A stretch of 64,000 nucleotides of DNA from Sphingobacterium spiritivorum ATCC 33861 (GCF_000143765.1 NZ_GL379770.1:894903-958902), one strand, 5' to 3'. Numbered from the stretch's first letter, positions 36,239-46,213 are shown. Translations and numbers: made by a program. The notes: generated by a model not told the origin, from the sequence alone.

Positions 36239-36277
36239 GGCTTCTATATTTTATTAAACATATAATCATACTTGTAA

Positions 36278-38203
36278 ATGATTAAAATTACATTACCTGA
36301 TGGTTCCGTTAGAGAATATGAAAAAGGAACATCAGCCGCTCAAGTAGCATTGTCCATTTCTGAAGGATTAGCCAGAAATGTATTAGCAGCCGAAGTAAAT
36401 GGCGAAATCTGGGACGCTTCACGTCCGATCGAACAGGATTCCTCCCTTAAATTACTTACCTGGAATGATGACAAAGGTAAATCTACCTTCTGGCATTCTT
36501 CTGCACACTTAATGGCAGAAGCATTAGAAGCCTTGTATCCGGGAGTAAAATTTGGTATCGGTCCTGCTATTGAAACAGGATTTTACTACGATGTGGATTT
36601 CGGAGACCGTGAATTTTCATCAGACGAGTTTAAGCAGATCGAAGATAAAATGCTCGAACTGGCAAAACGCAAGGAAGTATTCGAACGCAGAGCAGTTTCT
36701 AAAGCAGAAGCACTGGATTATTTCACTGAAAAAGGTGATGAATACAAACTTGACCTGATCAAAGATCTGGAAGACGGAAAGATTACATTCTACTCTCAGG
36801 GGGATTTCACCGATCTGTGCCGTGGTCCGCATATTCCGAATACCGGATTTATCAAAGCGATCAAACTGACAAACGTAGCAGGTGCATACTGGCGCGGAGA
36901 CGAGTCGCGCAAACAATTGACTCGTATATATGGTGTTACCTTTCCAAAAGCTTCTGAACTGACAGATTACCTGAAGTTCATCGAAGAAGCGAAGAAACGT
37001 GATCACCGTAAATTGGGTAAAGAACTTGAACTTTTTGCTTTCTCCGAGAAAGTGGGAATGGGATTACCGCTATGGTTGCCTAAAGGAGCCGCACTTCGTC
37101 AGAAGCTGATCGACTTTATGCAACGTGCGCAGTTGAAAGCAGGATACGAACCTGTCGTGACACCACATATCGGACACAAACAATTGTACGTGACTTCAGG
37201 TCATTACGAGAAATATGGTGAAGATTCATTTCAGCCCATCAAGACTCCGGTAGAAGGGGAGGAATTCTTCCTTAAACCGATGAACTGTCCGCACCACTGT
37301 GAGATATATAAGACAAAACCACGGTCTTACAAAGACCTTCCGGTTCGTTTTGCTGAGTTTGGAACCGTGTACAGATACGAGCAGTCCGGAGAATTACACG
37401 GATTGACACGTGTACGCGGATTTACTCAGGATGATGCGCATTTATTCTGCCGTCCGGATCAGGTGAAAGAAGAATTCAAAAAAGTAATTGATCTGGTACT
37501 TTACGTATTCGGGGCATTGGGCTTTGAAGACTATATCGCACAGGTATCCTTGCGTGATCCTGAAAACAGAACTAAGTATATCGGTTCTGACGAAAACTGG
37601 GCGCTGGCTGAACGTGCGATTATCGAAGCTGCTGACGAAAAAGGATTGCCTACCGTAGTAGAATACGGAGAAGCAGCATTCTATGGACCAAAACTGGACT
37701 TTATGGTCAAAGATGCGCTGGGACGTAAATGGCAGTTGGGTACTATACAGGTCGATTACAATTTGCCTGAGCGCTTTGAGTTGGAATATACAGGTAGTGA
37801 CAATGCAAAACACAGACCTGTCATGATTCACCGTGCACCATTCGGGTCTCTGGAGCGATTTATCGCTGTATTGATTGAGCACTGTGCGGGTCGTTTCCCG
37901 TTATGGCTTGCTCCTGAGCAGTTTATCGTCTTGCCAGTGTCAGAAAAATATGAAGAATATGCACAAAAACTTTTAGAATCGTTAAATAATTCCGATATTC
38001 GCGGTCTGATTGACCTTCGTGATGAGAAAGTCGGTCGTAAGATTCGTGACGCTGAAGTGAAAAAATTACCTTATATGTTGATTGTAGGGGAAAAAGAAGC
38101 AGAAAGTGGCACAGTTTCTGTTCGTAAGCACGGGTCAGGAGACGTTGGTTCAATGACACCCGAAGAATTTAGAGAAGTATTAATTAAAGAAATAACCGTT
38201 TAA
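36278..38203 (+). CDS. thrS: threonyl-tRNA synthetase
   Basis: 641 residues, normal for bacterial ThrRS. An N-terminal TGS domain (about 1-60; [17 protein letters not shown]) is followed by the editing SAD domain with [12 protein letters not shown] and DLCRGPHI, the class II catalytic core with zinc ligands in [10 protein letters not shown] and motif 2 [12 protein letters not shown], then motif 3 [11 protein letters not shown], and an anticodon-binding domain at the C-terminus (about 540-641; [23 protein letters not shown] segment). It charges tRNA-Thr. It opens the conserved thrS-infC-rpmI-rplT operon, 11 bases before infC, and is preceded by a promoter and a folded leader. Confidence 0.98.
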   Translation: MIKITLPDGSVREYEKGTSAAQVALSISEGLARNVLAAEVNGEIWDASRPIEQDSSLKLLTWNDDKGKSTFWHSSAHLMAEALEALYPGVKFGIGPAIETGFYYDVDFGDREFSSDEFKQIEDKMLELAKRKEVFERRAVSKAEALDYFTEKGDEYKLDLIKDLEDGKITFYSQGDFTDLCRGPHIPNTGFIKAIKLTNVAGAYWRGDESRKQLTRIYGVTFPKASELTDYLKFIEEAKKRDHRKLGKELELFAFSEKVGMGLPLWLPKGAALRQKLIDFMQRAQLKAGYEPVVTPHIGHKQLYVTSGHYEKYGEDSFQPIKTPVEGEEFFLKPMNCPHHCEIYKTKPRSYKDLPVRFAEFGTVYRYEQSGELHGLTRVRGFTQDDAHLFCRPDQVKEEFKKVIDLVLYVFGALGFEDYIAQVSLRDPENRTKYIGSDENWALAERAIIEAADEKGLPTVVEYGEAAFYGPKLDFMVKDALGRKWQLGTIQVDYNLPERFELEYTGSDNAKHRPVMIHRAPFGSLERFIAVLIEHCAGRFPLWLAPEQFIVLPVSEKYEEYAQKLLESLNNSDIRGLIDLRDEKVGRKIRDAEVKKLPYMLIVGEKEAESGTVSVRKHGSGDVGSMTPEEFREVLIKEITV

Positions 38204-38214
38204 TTTTCAAACAT

Positions 38215-38784
38215 TTGGCATTAAAAAGACCCAGTGGACCTCGTCCACCAATGAGAAAGAAAGAACCAGATCACCGCATTAACGAACTTATCCGTGTGCC
38301 TGAGGTACGCTTGGTAGGTGACAATGTGGAGCAGGGAGTTTTTCCTACACGCAAGGCTCTAGAATTAGCTGATGAATTGGAACTTGATTTAGTGGAGATT
38401 TCGCCAAATGCTGTTCCTCCGGTTTGTAAGATAATAGACTACAGTAAATTCATTTACGAGCAGAAGAAAAAGCAGAAAGAAATCAAAGCTAATGCAAAGC
38501 AGACTGTAATCAAGGAGATCCGATTCGGACCTAACACGAGTGAGCATGATTTTGATTTTAAATTAAAGCACGCCATGCGCTTTTTAGAGAGTGGCGAGAA
38601 AGTAAGAGCTTATGTACACTTCAAAGGACGTGCAATCGTACACAAAGAAATGGGAGAAATCCTGTTGTTACGTTTTGCGCAGGCCCTGGAAGACTATGGT
38701 AAAGTAGAGTTACTACCCAAACTGGAAGGTAAGAGAATGTTCCTGACCATAGCGCCAAAAGCGGCAGCAGCACCAAAAAAATAG
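38215..38784 (+). CDS. infC: translation initiation factor IF-3 (TTG start)
   Basis: 189 residues from a TTG at 38215. Family features include [22 protein letters not shown], the N-domain segment [24 protein letters not shown], the linker rich in Lys, and the C-domain [20 protein letters not shown] and [11 protein letters not shown]. The next in-frame ATG (38251) would remove 12 residues; the TTG start gives the MALKRP-type N-terminus usual for this phylum. IF-3 itself discriminates against non-canonical start codons, and infC in E. coli and Bacillus uses AUU, so a rare start here fits autoregulation. It lies between thrS and rpmI. Confidence 0.95.
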   Translation: MALKRPSGPRPPMRKKEPDHRINELIRVPEVRLVGDNVEQGVFPTRKALELADELELDLVEISPNAVPPVCKIIDYSKFIYEQKKKQKEIKANAKQTVIKEIRFGPNTSEHDFDFKLKHAMRFLESGEKVRAYVHFKGRAIVHKEMGEILLLRFAQALEDYGKVELLPKLEGKRMFLTIAPKAAAAPKK

Positions 38785-38827
38785 TATAACAAGAATCTAA
38801 CAGATTGATATAAAATTTATAAGTATT

Positions 38828-39028
38828 ATGCCAAAAGTAAAAACCAATTCCAGCGCTAAGAAACGTTTCAAGTTGACTGGAACAGGTAAAATTGCAAGAA
38901 AAAACGCTTTCAAAAGCCACATCTTGACAAAAAAGAGCACAAAACGTAAACGTAACCTGACACAAACAAGTTATGTATCTGATGGCGATATGGGCAACGT
39001 AAAACGTATGCTTGCTATCGGAAAATAA
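38828..39028 (+). CDS. rpmI: 50S ribosomal protein L35
   Basis: 66 residues, highly basic, with the family opening [20 protein letters not shown] and the K-rich stretch [10 protein letters not shown]. Size and sequence are typical of bL35, a component of the large ribosomal subunit. It follows infC by 43 bases and precedes rplT by 99 bases, the standard order. The 99-base gap before rplT is GT-rich in part and might contain a control element for the L20 gene, but I could not define a structure. Confidence 0.97.
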   Translation: MPKVKTNSSAKKRFKLTGTGKIARKNAFKSHILTKKSTKRKRNLTQTSYVSDGDMGNVKRMLAIGK

Positions 39029-39127
39029 GTTTTATTCGATTTTAATAAACAATAATTTTTTAACCGGGTACAGGGTTGTAAGTACATTGAAAAACATGTC
39101 GCCTTTTACCAAACTAATTTTAAAAAT

Positions 39128-39472
39128 ATGCCACGTTCGGTTAACGCAGTAGCTTCGAGAAGAAGACGTAAAAAAATCCTTAAATTAGCCAAAGGCTATT
39201 ATGGATCACGTAGCAAAGTATATACTATTGCTAAAAATACAGTAGAAAAAGGTTTACAGTACGCTTACCGCGACCGTAAAACCAAAAAACGCGAGTTTAG
39301 AGCTTTATGGATTCAACGTATTAACGCTGGATCTCGTCAACACGGAATTTCGTATTCTCAATTGATCGGAAAATTGAATGCTAAAAACATTGGTTTGAAC
39401 CGTAAGGTTTTAGCTGACTTAGCTTTAAATAATCCAGACGCTTTCAAAGCAGTTGTAGACGCAGTTAAATAG
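39128..39472 (+). CDS. rplT: 50S ribosomal protein L20
   Basis: 114 residues, the usual size for bL20. It opens [28 protein letters not shown] and contains [20 protein letters not shown] and [15 protein letters not shown] motifs. The protein nucleates assembly of the large ribosomal subunit on 23S rRNA and in several bacteria represses its own operon. It is last in the thrS operon, and a strong intrinsic terminator starts 32 bases after the stop codon. Confidence 0.98.
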   Translation: MPRSVNAVASRRRRKKILKLAKGYYGSRSKVYTIAKNTVEKGLQYAYRDRKTKKREFRALWIQRINAGSRQHGISYSQLIGKLNAKNIGLNRKVLADLALNNPDAFKAVVDAVK

Positions 39473-39504
39473 AGTTTTAAACCGTTATCAATTTGTTAGA
39501 TATT

Positions 39505-39528
39505 AAAAGGGACCTTCAGGTCCCTTTT
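39505..39528 (+). terminator. intrinsic terminator of the thrS-infC-rpmI-rplT operon
   Basis: AAAAGGGACC-TTCA-GGTCCCTTTT, a perfect 10-bp stem ending in T residues. Confidence 0.92.
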
Positions 39529-39652
39529 CTTGTATATAAATTTTATTTATCTTGCGTCCGTTACCAATTATTATGAACGCTGAAATAAATCCGCAATTTT
39601 GCCGGCCAGGTGCACCCGACCAAAGAATCAACAATAATGAGTTTTTTCGGAT

Positions 39653-40891
39653 ATGAGGCTTAATGGTTATTTTAAGGGAATTATATTTTCCTTTGTTGTC
39701 TTTATTTTAGGTAGTGTAACCAGTTGTAAGCGCGATGAGGAGCCGCTCAAACTCCCTCTAGAGGAAAGTGAAAATCCTAATGAGCAGATATTAAGTATGC
39801 AGCCTTTTCGGGAAGTTATTATAAATGCCGATGTAGATGGTAATTACGAAGGCCAGCTGGATCCTGAGCGTGTATTTTCCTTGTCGCAGGATAAAAGGGC
39901 ATACTGCCATCCTGATGTTCAGTATTTCCCGCAAGGATTCAGAGGATACAGATACTGGATGGTATTCACACCGTATTTCGGTGCGGTATCCGGATTCTCC
40001 AAATATTCTGCATTCGAAAATCCGACGGTGGTAACATCCAATGACGGCATTAACTGGGACGCACCTGCTGGCGTCAAAAATCCTTTGATTAAATGTCCTG
40101 CTCCGCAGGAAAGCTTTAGCGGAAAACCGGATGATGAAGATGCAAGGGGCTATTGGTCCGACGTGGACTGGGAATTTTATAATAATAAATTTTATCTCTA
40201 TTACAGATCGAGCTGGGTTTCAGCCAGAGCACTCCAGTCACGTGGTAGTAAAAGCACTAATAATGCAGCAAAACTAAGCAAAGGCGATCCTCAGCGTGCC
40301 GTCCTCAGACAGACATCAGGTGACGGAGTCAATTGGTCGCCACTCGAAGTGTGTTATACCAGCGACGAACCGGCTACCCCGCAGAACAACTTCCTGCTGT
40401 CTCCAACAGTGTTGCACAACGGTCGTGAATTTGTAAGCTATGAAGTCCTGAATAATAATCTGCCGGATAAATTTCCCGGGAATAAGGCCTCCTATATTCT
40501 GAAAAGAACTTCTGCAGATGGAGTAGATTTTACTAGCTATAAACAGGGACAATGGGTACAGTTTGCGAATGAACCCTGGCTCAAATTAAGTGACCAGTAT
40601 TCGCCATGGCATGTACAGGCTTGTATGTATGATGACTATTATTTTCTGATTGTCAATGTGGGTACTGTCAAAAAATCAATGGGGGATGCCCTCTATCTGG
40701 CCTATTCCAGAGATGGTGTCAATTTCAGGGTGTGTAAAAAAGCGATAGAGGAACGTAATGCTTACAGATCCTGTGTTTTTCCTGTTTCATCAGATAAAAA
40801 TACGATATATCTTGGAGCTATGGTGGCCAATACGCAGGGGCACTTTAAATATACCGAATTGAAGATCCGTAAGGATAAAATGATAAATTAA
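39653..40891 (+). CDS. lipoprotein with GH43/GH32-like beta-propeller pattern
   Basis: 412 residues with a lipoprotein signal (IIFSFVVFILGSVTSC, lipid Cys at about 25). The body has propeller-like segments: CHPDVQYFPQGFRGYRYWM, FENPTVVTSNDGINWD, YYRSSWVSARA, a QTSGDGVNWSPLE blade and YLAYSRDGVNFRVC. The HPDV...YWM...ENP...SNDGxNW series resembles glycoside-hydrolase-like five-bladed propellers seen in polysaccharide-related proteins. A catalytic acid/base set could not be assigned, so hydrolase activity is only possible. It is monocistronic by position, between the rplT terminator and a separate promoter downstream, and is probably exposed on the cell envelope. Confidence 0.6.
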   Translation: MRLNGYFKGIIFSFVVFILGSVTSCKRDEEPLKLPLEESENPNEQILSMQPFREVIINADVDGNYEGQLDPERVFSLSQDKRAYCHPDVQYFPQGFRGYRYWMVFTPYFGAVSGFSKYSAFENPTVVTSNDGINWDAPAGVKNPLIKCPAPQESFSGKPDDEDARGYWSDVDWEFYNNKFYLYYRSSWVSARALQSRGSKSTNNAAKLSKGDPQRAVLRQTSGDGVNWSPLEVCYTSDEPATPQNNFLLSPTVLHNGREFVSYEVLNNNLPDKFPGNKASYILKRTSADGVDFTSYKQGQWVQFANEPWLKLSDQYSPWHVQACMYDDYYFLIVNVGTVKKSMGDALYLAYSRDGVNFRVCKKAIEERNAYRSCVFPVSSDKNTIYLGAMVANTQGHFKYTELKIRKDKMIN

Positions 40892-40898
40892 TACCCAC

Positions 40899-40932
40899 TT
40901 GATCTGATCTCCGCAAAAATTTATTACTTTTG
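40899..40932 (+). promoter_or_regulatory. Bacteroidota-type promoter for the transglutaminase-domain gene
   Basis: TTG at 40899-40901 and an exact TACTTTTG at 40925-40932 are 23 bases apart. The ATG at 40952 follows after 19 bases, implying a very short leader. Confidence 0.6.
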
Positions 40933-40951
40933 AGTAAATCAATTTTTAGCC

Positions 40952-43588
40952 ATGTTCCCAATCCCACTTAGGCATATTTTATTGTCTTTCGTATTCTTCT
41001 GTGTTTTACAGATCAGCATTTCTGCTCAGGTACCCCGCATCTATCAGGAAAATAAACCGGTATGGATCCAGAAATCTGCAAAATCTCCTCAGAAGATAAA
41101 TCAACGGGATATAGAAGCCGGGTTTGTATACGAGAGCCTAGATTATCAGGTTCATATGGAGCAAAAGATAGTATACTCAAGACAAGTGAAAGAAATTGTC
41201 AGTACAGATGGTGTCGATCAGGCCGGACAGATCTATGTCTCCTTTTCTCCTGATTATCAAAAACTTTTCTTTCATGAAATCCAGATCGTAAGACAGGGTC
41301 AGATGCTCAATAAGCTGGATATCAGCAAATTTAAAGTAGTCGCCAACGAAACTGATCTCAGCAGGTTTTTATATAATGGCACCTATGCAGCATACCTCAT
41401 TCTGGACGATTTGCGTGTAGGGGATAAACTTGTAATTTCTTACTCTCTGAAAGGATTTAATCCTGCGATTGGCAATAAGTTTGCAGATGATTATTATTTT
41501 CAGGGAACGGAGCCTATAGCACGCAATCATGTCAATTATATAGCTGCAAAGGACAGACCCGTTAAGTTTAAAACATTCAACGGTCAATCCGATCCCCGCA
41601 TTGAGCATCTGGATCAGGGCTTAATAAGTTATTCCTGGGAAGAAACAAATCTGCCTGTTATCCACAGCGAGAATTATGAACCTTATTGGTATTTTGATCA
41701 TAAATACATTCAGATCAGCGATTATCAGAGCTGGCAGGAAGTGGCCGACTGGGCTGGTAAATTAAACCCTGTCGTGACCACAAATCCGGGAGGGACTTTG
41801 AAAAATAAAATAGATGAATTCTGGACGCGAAGTAAAGGCGACGCATACAAGTACCTTGCACTGGTCACCCGGTTTGTACAGAATGACATCAGATACATGG
41901 GAGTAGAAGTCGGAGAATATTCACACCGGTCTAATAACCCCAATAAAGTTGTCGAACAGCGATATGGAGATTGTAAGGATAAATCTATGCTTTTGGCCAC
42001 ATTCTTAAAAACAAAGGGAATAGATTGCGAACTCGTATTAGTCAATAGTTACAACAGATACAAACTTGAAGATTTCCTGCCTTCACCATGGGTATTTAAT
42101 CACATGGTCGTAAAGGCGACCATTAATGAAAGATCACAGTTCATTGACCCTACATTCTCTAATCAGGGGGGCAATATCCGTGACCTGTATTTTCCTTTTT
42201 ACGGCAATGCATTAGTGATCAAAGCTAAAACAAAAATCGAGAATACGCCCCGGGATGTTAATGGTAAAACAAAGGTGCTGGAACAATATAAGTCTTTGGA
42301 TAGCAACCGGGCACAGTTGATCGTCAAAACAATTTATACAGGATATCAGGCAGACAACAACAGAGGTATGCTGAATTCTACTTCCAGAACAGCATTGGAA
42401 AAAAATTATCTGGATTACTATACCAAACTTTATCCGGAGATCAAACGTACAGACACTGTAAAAGTAAAAGATGACCGGGATAAAAATGAGATAGAAATAA
42501 TTGAAACCTATGAAATCAGCAAATTTGCAAAAACAGAGGATGCAACGAAGAAAAAGTATCTTACTTTTTTTGCAAGCGATATGTTCAGTCAGATCCCGGC
42601 TGTAAACAGTAATCGGAAAGCACCTGTTTCGCTTAACTTTCCCTTTACAGCCGAATATGAAGTACAGTATATCAGCGACAAAGCGAAAGATATACAGGAT
42701 GCACCGATATTTATAGACAGGAATAGCTATACCTTTGGCAAATCCGTAAAAGTGGACGGAGATACATTAAAGATGAACTTTCAGCTGGCCATACATGAGC
42801 CTTCTGTAGCTATTGATAAAGTCCCGGAATTTATGGAAGACTTTAACAATACCGAAGATTTGTTTTCCTATTCGTATTACATCAATGATAATGGCTCTAT
42901 CGGATATACAAACGGAGGGATATCAACTGTATCCTGGTTTGCCATATTGATAACCTGCATTACATTAGCATTTTGCGGATTTATTTTTTACAAATGGAAT
43001 AAGAAAGAGGATAAGAGCCGGTTAATTTATGATGCGGACTACGTGCCTTCAATAGGAGGCTGGCTGGTTCTTCTGGGACTCGGTTTAGTTGCTTCCCTGT
43101 TAAGAATAACCGTTGACTTTTTTACAATAGGATTCTTCTATAGTCAGTTATGGAGTGCTTATGATATTTACGGGGTATCACAAGGCATCGTATTCAGGCT
43201 GTTGGTAGCATTTGAACTGATCATCAATCTGCTGACTATGTCTTTATTGGTATTTACTATTTACCTGTTTTTCAGGAAAAGAGATATTTTTCCAAAAGTA
43301 GCTCTGTTAACTATAGGAGTTATGTTTTTCGGACCGGTTCTGGATCTGCTGCTGATAGAACTGAGCGGACTCAGGATTCCGGAGGAATCTCCTGAGTCAT
43401 ATACGGAGTTGATCCGAACGATGATCTTTGGAGCGATATGGTGCAGTTATCTGGTGAAATCAGATAGAGTGAAAGAAACTTTTGTTGTTAAATACAGAAA
43501 TGAAGAGGTCACTCCCACAGCAGTAGAAGAGGTAGCTCAACAAGATAACCCTGATGCAGACAATGATGAGAATAATAAAGAACTATAA
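40952..43588 (+). CDS. DUF3857 / transglutaminase-like / DUF2569 membrane protein
   Basis: 878 residues. A signal peptide (HILLSFVFFCVLQISISAQ) leads to a DUF3857 domain (about 50-220), then a transglutaminase-like core (about 270-400) with the putative Cys-His-Asp triad in RYGDCKDKSMLLATF, FNHMVVKA and FIDPTFSNQ. A beta-rich stretch (about 410-640), one transmembrane helix (about 651-672) and a C-terminal four-helix DUF2569-type membrane domain (about 695-835; PSIGGWLVLLGLGLVASLL) follow. The tail is acidic. Transglutaminase-fold proteins of this type usually act as proteases or protein-modifying enzymes in the envelope; substrate is unknown. The DUF3060 gene lies 57 bases downstream and may be co-transcribed. 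Confidence 0.8.
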   Translation: MFPIPLRHILLSFVFFCVLQISISAQVPRIYQENKPVWIQKSAKSPQKINQRDIEAGFVYESLDYQVHMEQKIVYSRQVKEIVSTDGVDQAGQIYVSFSPDYQKLFFHEIQIVRQGQMLNKLDISKFKVVANETDLSRFLYNGTYAAYLILDDLRVGDKLVISYSLKGFNPAIGNKFADDYYFQGTEPIARNHVNYIAAKDRPVKFKTFNGQSDPRIEHLDQGLISYSWEETNLPVIHSENYEPYWYFDHKYIQISDYQSWQEVADWAGKLNPVVTTNPGGTLKNKIDEFWTRSKGDAYKYLALVTRFVQNDIRYMGVEVGEYSHRSNNPNKVVEQRYGDCKDKSMLLATFLKTKGIDCELVLVNSYNRYKLEDFLPSPWVFNHMVVKATINERSQFIDPTFSNQGGNIRDLYFPFYGNALVIKAKTKIENTPRDVNGKTKVLEQYKSLDSNRAQLIVKTIYTGYQADNNRGMLNSTSRTALEKNYLDYYTKLYPEIKRTDTVKVKDDRDKNEIEIIETYEISKFAKTEDATKKKYLTFFASDMFSQIPAVNSNRKAPVSLNFPFTAEYEVQYISDKAKDIQDAPIFIDRNSYTFGKSVKVDGDTLKMNFQLAIHEPSVAIDKVPEFMEDFNNTEDLFSYSYYINDNGSIGYTNGGISTVSWFAILITCITLAFCGFIFYKWNKKEDKSRLIYDADYVPSIGGWLVLLGLGLVASLLRITVDFFTIGFFYSQLWSAYDIYGVSQGIVFRLLVAFELIINLLTMSLLVFTIYLFFRKRDIFPKVALLTIGVMFFGPVLDLLLIELSGLRIPEESPESYTELIRTMIFGAIWCSYLVKSDRVKETFVVKYRNEEVTPTAVEEVAQQDNPDADNDENNKEL

Positions 43589-43645
43589 GTAGAATCGTGG
43601 TCTGCTTTTTGCGGACAACAAATTGTTATCAAAACCAATTTACAA

Positions 43646-44095
43646 ATGAAGAAAATCACAGCAGTACTTTGTTCAATGACCATGTTATTGGGCGCAGGTG
43701 TATATGTCAAAGCAAATGACAATACAGACGGATTGAGACATAGCATGGTTCAGAAACAGGGAAAAGAAATCAAAGTCTCCGGTAAAGGAAATACCCGTAC
43801 GATTAAATGTACAGGAACTGAAACGGTAAGTGTCGAAGGAATGGATAACAAAGTTACCATTGTGGGCAAATGTGCCAAATTAGAAGTGGAAGGTAAATCA
43901 AATACCGTAAAAGCTGAAAAAGTAGGCAAGATCTCTATAGAAGGTGCTGAAAATATGGTCAATGCAGATCAGGTGGAAACCATATCTATAGAGGGTATGA
44001 AAAATCATGTTCACTATAAAAAATCATCCAGTAAATCAGGAGATGCTGATGTAACTACAGAAGGCATAGATAATATGGTAATGAAAATGAAATAA
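43646..44095 (+). CDS. DUF3060 domain secreted protein
   Basis: 149 residues with a signal peptide (ITAVLCSMTMLLGAGVYVKA). The mature part has a repeated short beta pattern of the DUF3060 type: SGKGNTRTIKC, EGMDNKVTIVGKC, EGKSNTVKAE, EGAENMVNAD, EGMKNHVHYK, and EGIDNMVMK. Repeats of G-x-x-N-x-V suggest a small beta-helix or solenoid. The function of the family is unknown. It lies 57 bases after the transglutaminase-like gene and is followed by a terminator shared with the convergent DUF1801 gene. Confidence 0.8.
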   Translation: MKKITAVLCSMTMLLGAGVYVKANDNTDGLRHSMVQKQGKEIKVSGKGNTRTIKCTGTETVSVEGMDNKVTIVGKCAKLEVEGKSNTVKAEKVGKISIEGAENMVNADQVETISIEGMKNHVHYKKSSSKSGDADVTTEGIDNMVMKMK

Positions 44096-44120
44096 TACTC
44101 TTTCAGTATTAGAGATCCGA

Positions 44121-44168
44121 AAAGGAAGATTGCTCCGTGAATGTAAACGGTCTGTCTTCCTTTTTTTT
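44121..44168. terminator. bidirectional terminator between convergent genes
   Basis: AAAGGAAGA and TCTTCCTTT pair, with an inner CCGT/ACGG stem in the loop, followed by a run of eight T on the plus strand. The A-run on the other side would serve the minus-strand gene ending at 44167. Confidence 0.8.
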
Positions 44169-44517
44169 ATTTTGCCTTTCCTACATTCTCTTCCATCCGG
44201 AAAAGGACGATTCGTTTTATCAGATCCAGCGGTAGTGGTCGGTCATGCGGAAACTGAACAGAGCCTTTGCCTTGTTTATATGACGCCAATTCCTTTTCAA
44301 AAGCTATGTTACCACTTGGAGTAGCATAAAAACCTATATGCTGCGGATAACCTGCAAAATAGACTAATGGCCTCCCTTTATACTTATAGGAAGGCATCTT
44401 GTAAGCCATTCCTTCAGCCAACTCCTCAATGCAGTCTTTTATGAGTTTTGGGATAATTGTCAGTCGTTCACTAATCTCTTTCGGAAAGGAGGCTATGTAT
44501 TCTTCAACGCTTATCAT
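44167..44517 (-). CDS. DUF1801 (YdhG-like) protein
   Basis: 116 residues. SVEEYIASFPKEISERL, YKMPSYKYKGRPLVYFAGYP, and HIGFYATPSG with KGSVQFPHDRPLPLDLIKRIV match the DUF1801/YdhG-like family of small cytoplasmic alpha/beta proteins, whose biochemical role is not settled. It is convergent with the DUF3060 gene and divergent from the CPA1 antiporter gene; nothing nearby suggests a pathway. Confidence 0.88.
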   Translation of the reverse strand: MISVEEYIASFPKEISERLTIIPKLIKDCIEELAEGMAYKMPSYKYKGRPLVYFAGYPQHIGFYATPSGNIAFEKELASYKQGKGSVQFPHDRPLPLDLIKRIVLFRMEENVGKAK

Positions 44518-44635
44518 AATTGTGGTTTTTTCTTTGTTGATATAATTCTAAAATAATGAAAAAAAATCTGTATTCAATTTTTCAAAATGTTATTTTGGTA
44601 CAGGATTTCACTGACACAGATTAGTTTCTAAAGAT

Positions 44636-46213
44636 ATGCTTCATCATTTTCCATTTTATCTCAGCCTGATTGTGATCATTATCTTTCTGATCATGCTGGC
44701 AAACAAAGTAAAAGTAGCTTATCCGATTTTTCTGGTGTTGGCCGGATTAGCGATCAGCTTTGTGCCGGGAGTTCCCGTGATCAGCATTGATCCGGAGCTT
44801 ATCTTTATTATTTTTCTTCCACCTTTATTGTATGAGGCAGCATGGAACACCTCCTGGAAAGAATTATGGCGATGGAGGCGGATCATAGGGAGTTTTGCCT
44901 TTTTAATAGTTTTTTTAACAGCAACGGTTGTCGCACTGGTGGCTAATTATATGATTCCGGGATTTACTATAGCTCTGGGGTTCTTATTGGGAGCTATTGT
45001 GTCTCCTCCGGATGCTGTCAGTGCAGGGGCGATCCTTCGTTTTGTGAAAGTACCCAAGCGCCTGGCATCTATTCTGGAAGGCGAGAGTTTGCTGAATGAT
45101 GCCTCCAGTTTGATTATTATGAGATTTGCATTGATAGCGGTAGGTACAGGACAATTTGTGATGCATGAGGCCGCTTTGAGTTTTGTGTGGATGGTGCTCG
45201 GAGGAATAGGGATAGGAGTCCTGATCGGCTTTGTCTTTTTCAAGGCACATCGGCTGTTTCCTACAGACGTGAATACCGATATTGTACTGTCTCTTGTCGC
45301 TCCCTATATCATGTATATAGCAGCGGAATCGATCGAAAGCTCAGGAGTCCTTTCTGTGGTCAGCGGAGGATTATTTCTCGCAAACAGAAAACATCTTTTC
45401 TTGAGCAATAGCAGCCGTCTGCGTGCAGAGAATGTATGGGAATCCTTATGTTTTATACTGAATGGCCTGGTTTTTATGCTGATCGGTCTGGATCTGCCGG
45501 AAATAACATCAAATCTGAATGATGTCAGTATCGGTACTGCTATAGGTTACGGAGTGTTGATCACAGCTGTACTGATAGTCGTACGTATACTCTCCGCTTA
45601 CGGAGCAGTTGTATTTACGCTGATTGCCAGAAACTTTATTACCGTTGCTGATAGAAGAAGTCCGGGGGTAAAAGGTCCGTTTATATTGGGTTGGGCAGGA
45701 ATGCGTGGTGTAGTATCTCTTGCTGCAGCGCTATCTATACCCGTTTATTATAATGATGTATTATTACCGCAACGCAATCTGATCTTGTTTATCACTTTTG
45801 TGGTTATTCTGCTGACTTTGGTGCTGCAAGGACTTACATTGCCCTATCTTATCCGTAAAATGAATCTTGTAGATCAGGATAATTATCTTCCGGAAGGTGA
45901 GGCTTATCTGCAATTGTATAAACAGTTGGCTGAACAGAGTCTTGTACATCTGAAAGAAAATTATCCGGAGGAACTCCGGCAGCAACAGGTGCTGCAACAA
46001 CTTGCCCGCAAATGGGAAGACAGCCATCAGCTTCTCGAAAATGAAATTATGGCAACGGAGTGTAGAGTCGTATATGTCAGTATGTTGAATAAGCAAAGAG
46101 AATGGCTGAGGGACTGGAATAAGGATTACACTATTGATGAAGAAGTAATCCGAAAGCATTTGCATCGCCTGGATCTGGAGGAAGAAAAGATGAAATTCCT
46201 GGCTACAGAATAA
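44636..46213 (+). CDS. CPA1-family Na+/H+ antiporter
   Basis: 525 residues with about 12 membrane helices in the first 415 residues. Family markers include FIIFLPPLLYEAAWN, AIVSPPDAVSAGAIL, and GESLLNDASSLIIMRFAL (the ND motif of CPA1 exchangers), then GWAGMRGVVSLAAALS. The cytoplasmic C-terminal tail (about 420-525) is hydrophilic and helical. It should exchange Na+ (or K+) for H+ across the inner membrane for pH and salt homeostasis. A LytS/LytTR-type pair begins 54 bases downstream and may be in the same transcript, followed by another antiporter gene. Confidence 0.93.
   Translation: MLHHFPFYLSLIVIIIFLIMLANKVKVAYPIFLVLAGLAISFVPGVPVISIDPELIFIIFLPPLLYEAAWNTSWKELWRWRRIIGSFAFLIVFLTATVVALVANYMIPGFTIALGFLLGAIVSPPDAVSAGAILRFVKVPKRLASILEGESLLNDASSLIIMRFALIAVGTGQFVMHEAALSFVWMVLGGIGIGVLIGFVFFKAHRLFPTDVNTDIVLSLVAPYIMYIAAESIESSGVLSVVSGGLFLANRKHLFLSNSSRLRAENVWESLCFILNGLVFMLIGLDLPEITSNLNDVSIGTAIGYGVLITAVLIVVRILSAYGAVVFTLIARNFITVADRRSPGVKGPFILGWAGMRGVVSLAAALSIPVYYNDVLLPQRNLILFITFVVILLTLVLQGLTLPYLIRKMNLVDQDNYLPEGEAYLQLYKQLAEQSLVHLKENYPEELRQQQVLQQLARKWEDSHQLLENEIMATECRVVYVSMLNKQREWLRDWNKDYTIDEEVIRKHLHRLDLEEEKMKFLATE

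Noticed and set aside
36185..36277. T-box riboswitch before thrS
   Set aside because: No T-box consensus or specifier loop pattern was seen, and T-boxes are not usual in this phylum.
39029..39127. L20 autoregulatory leader between rpmI and rplT
   Set aside because: The gap is suggestive, but I could not define a stem structure resembling known L20 sites.
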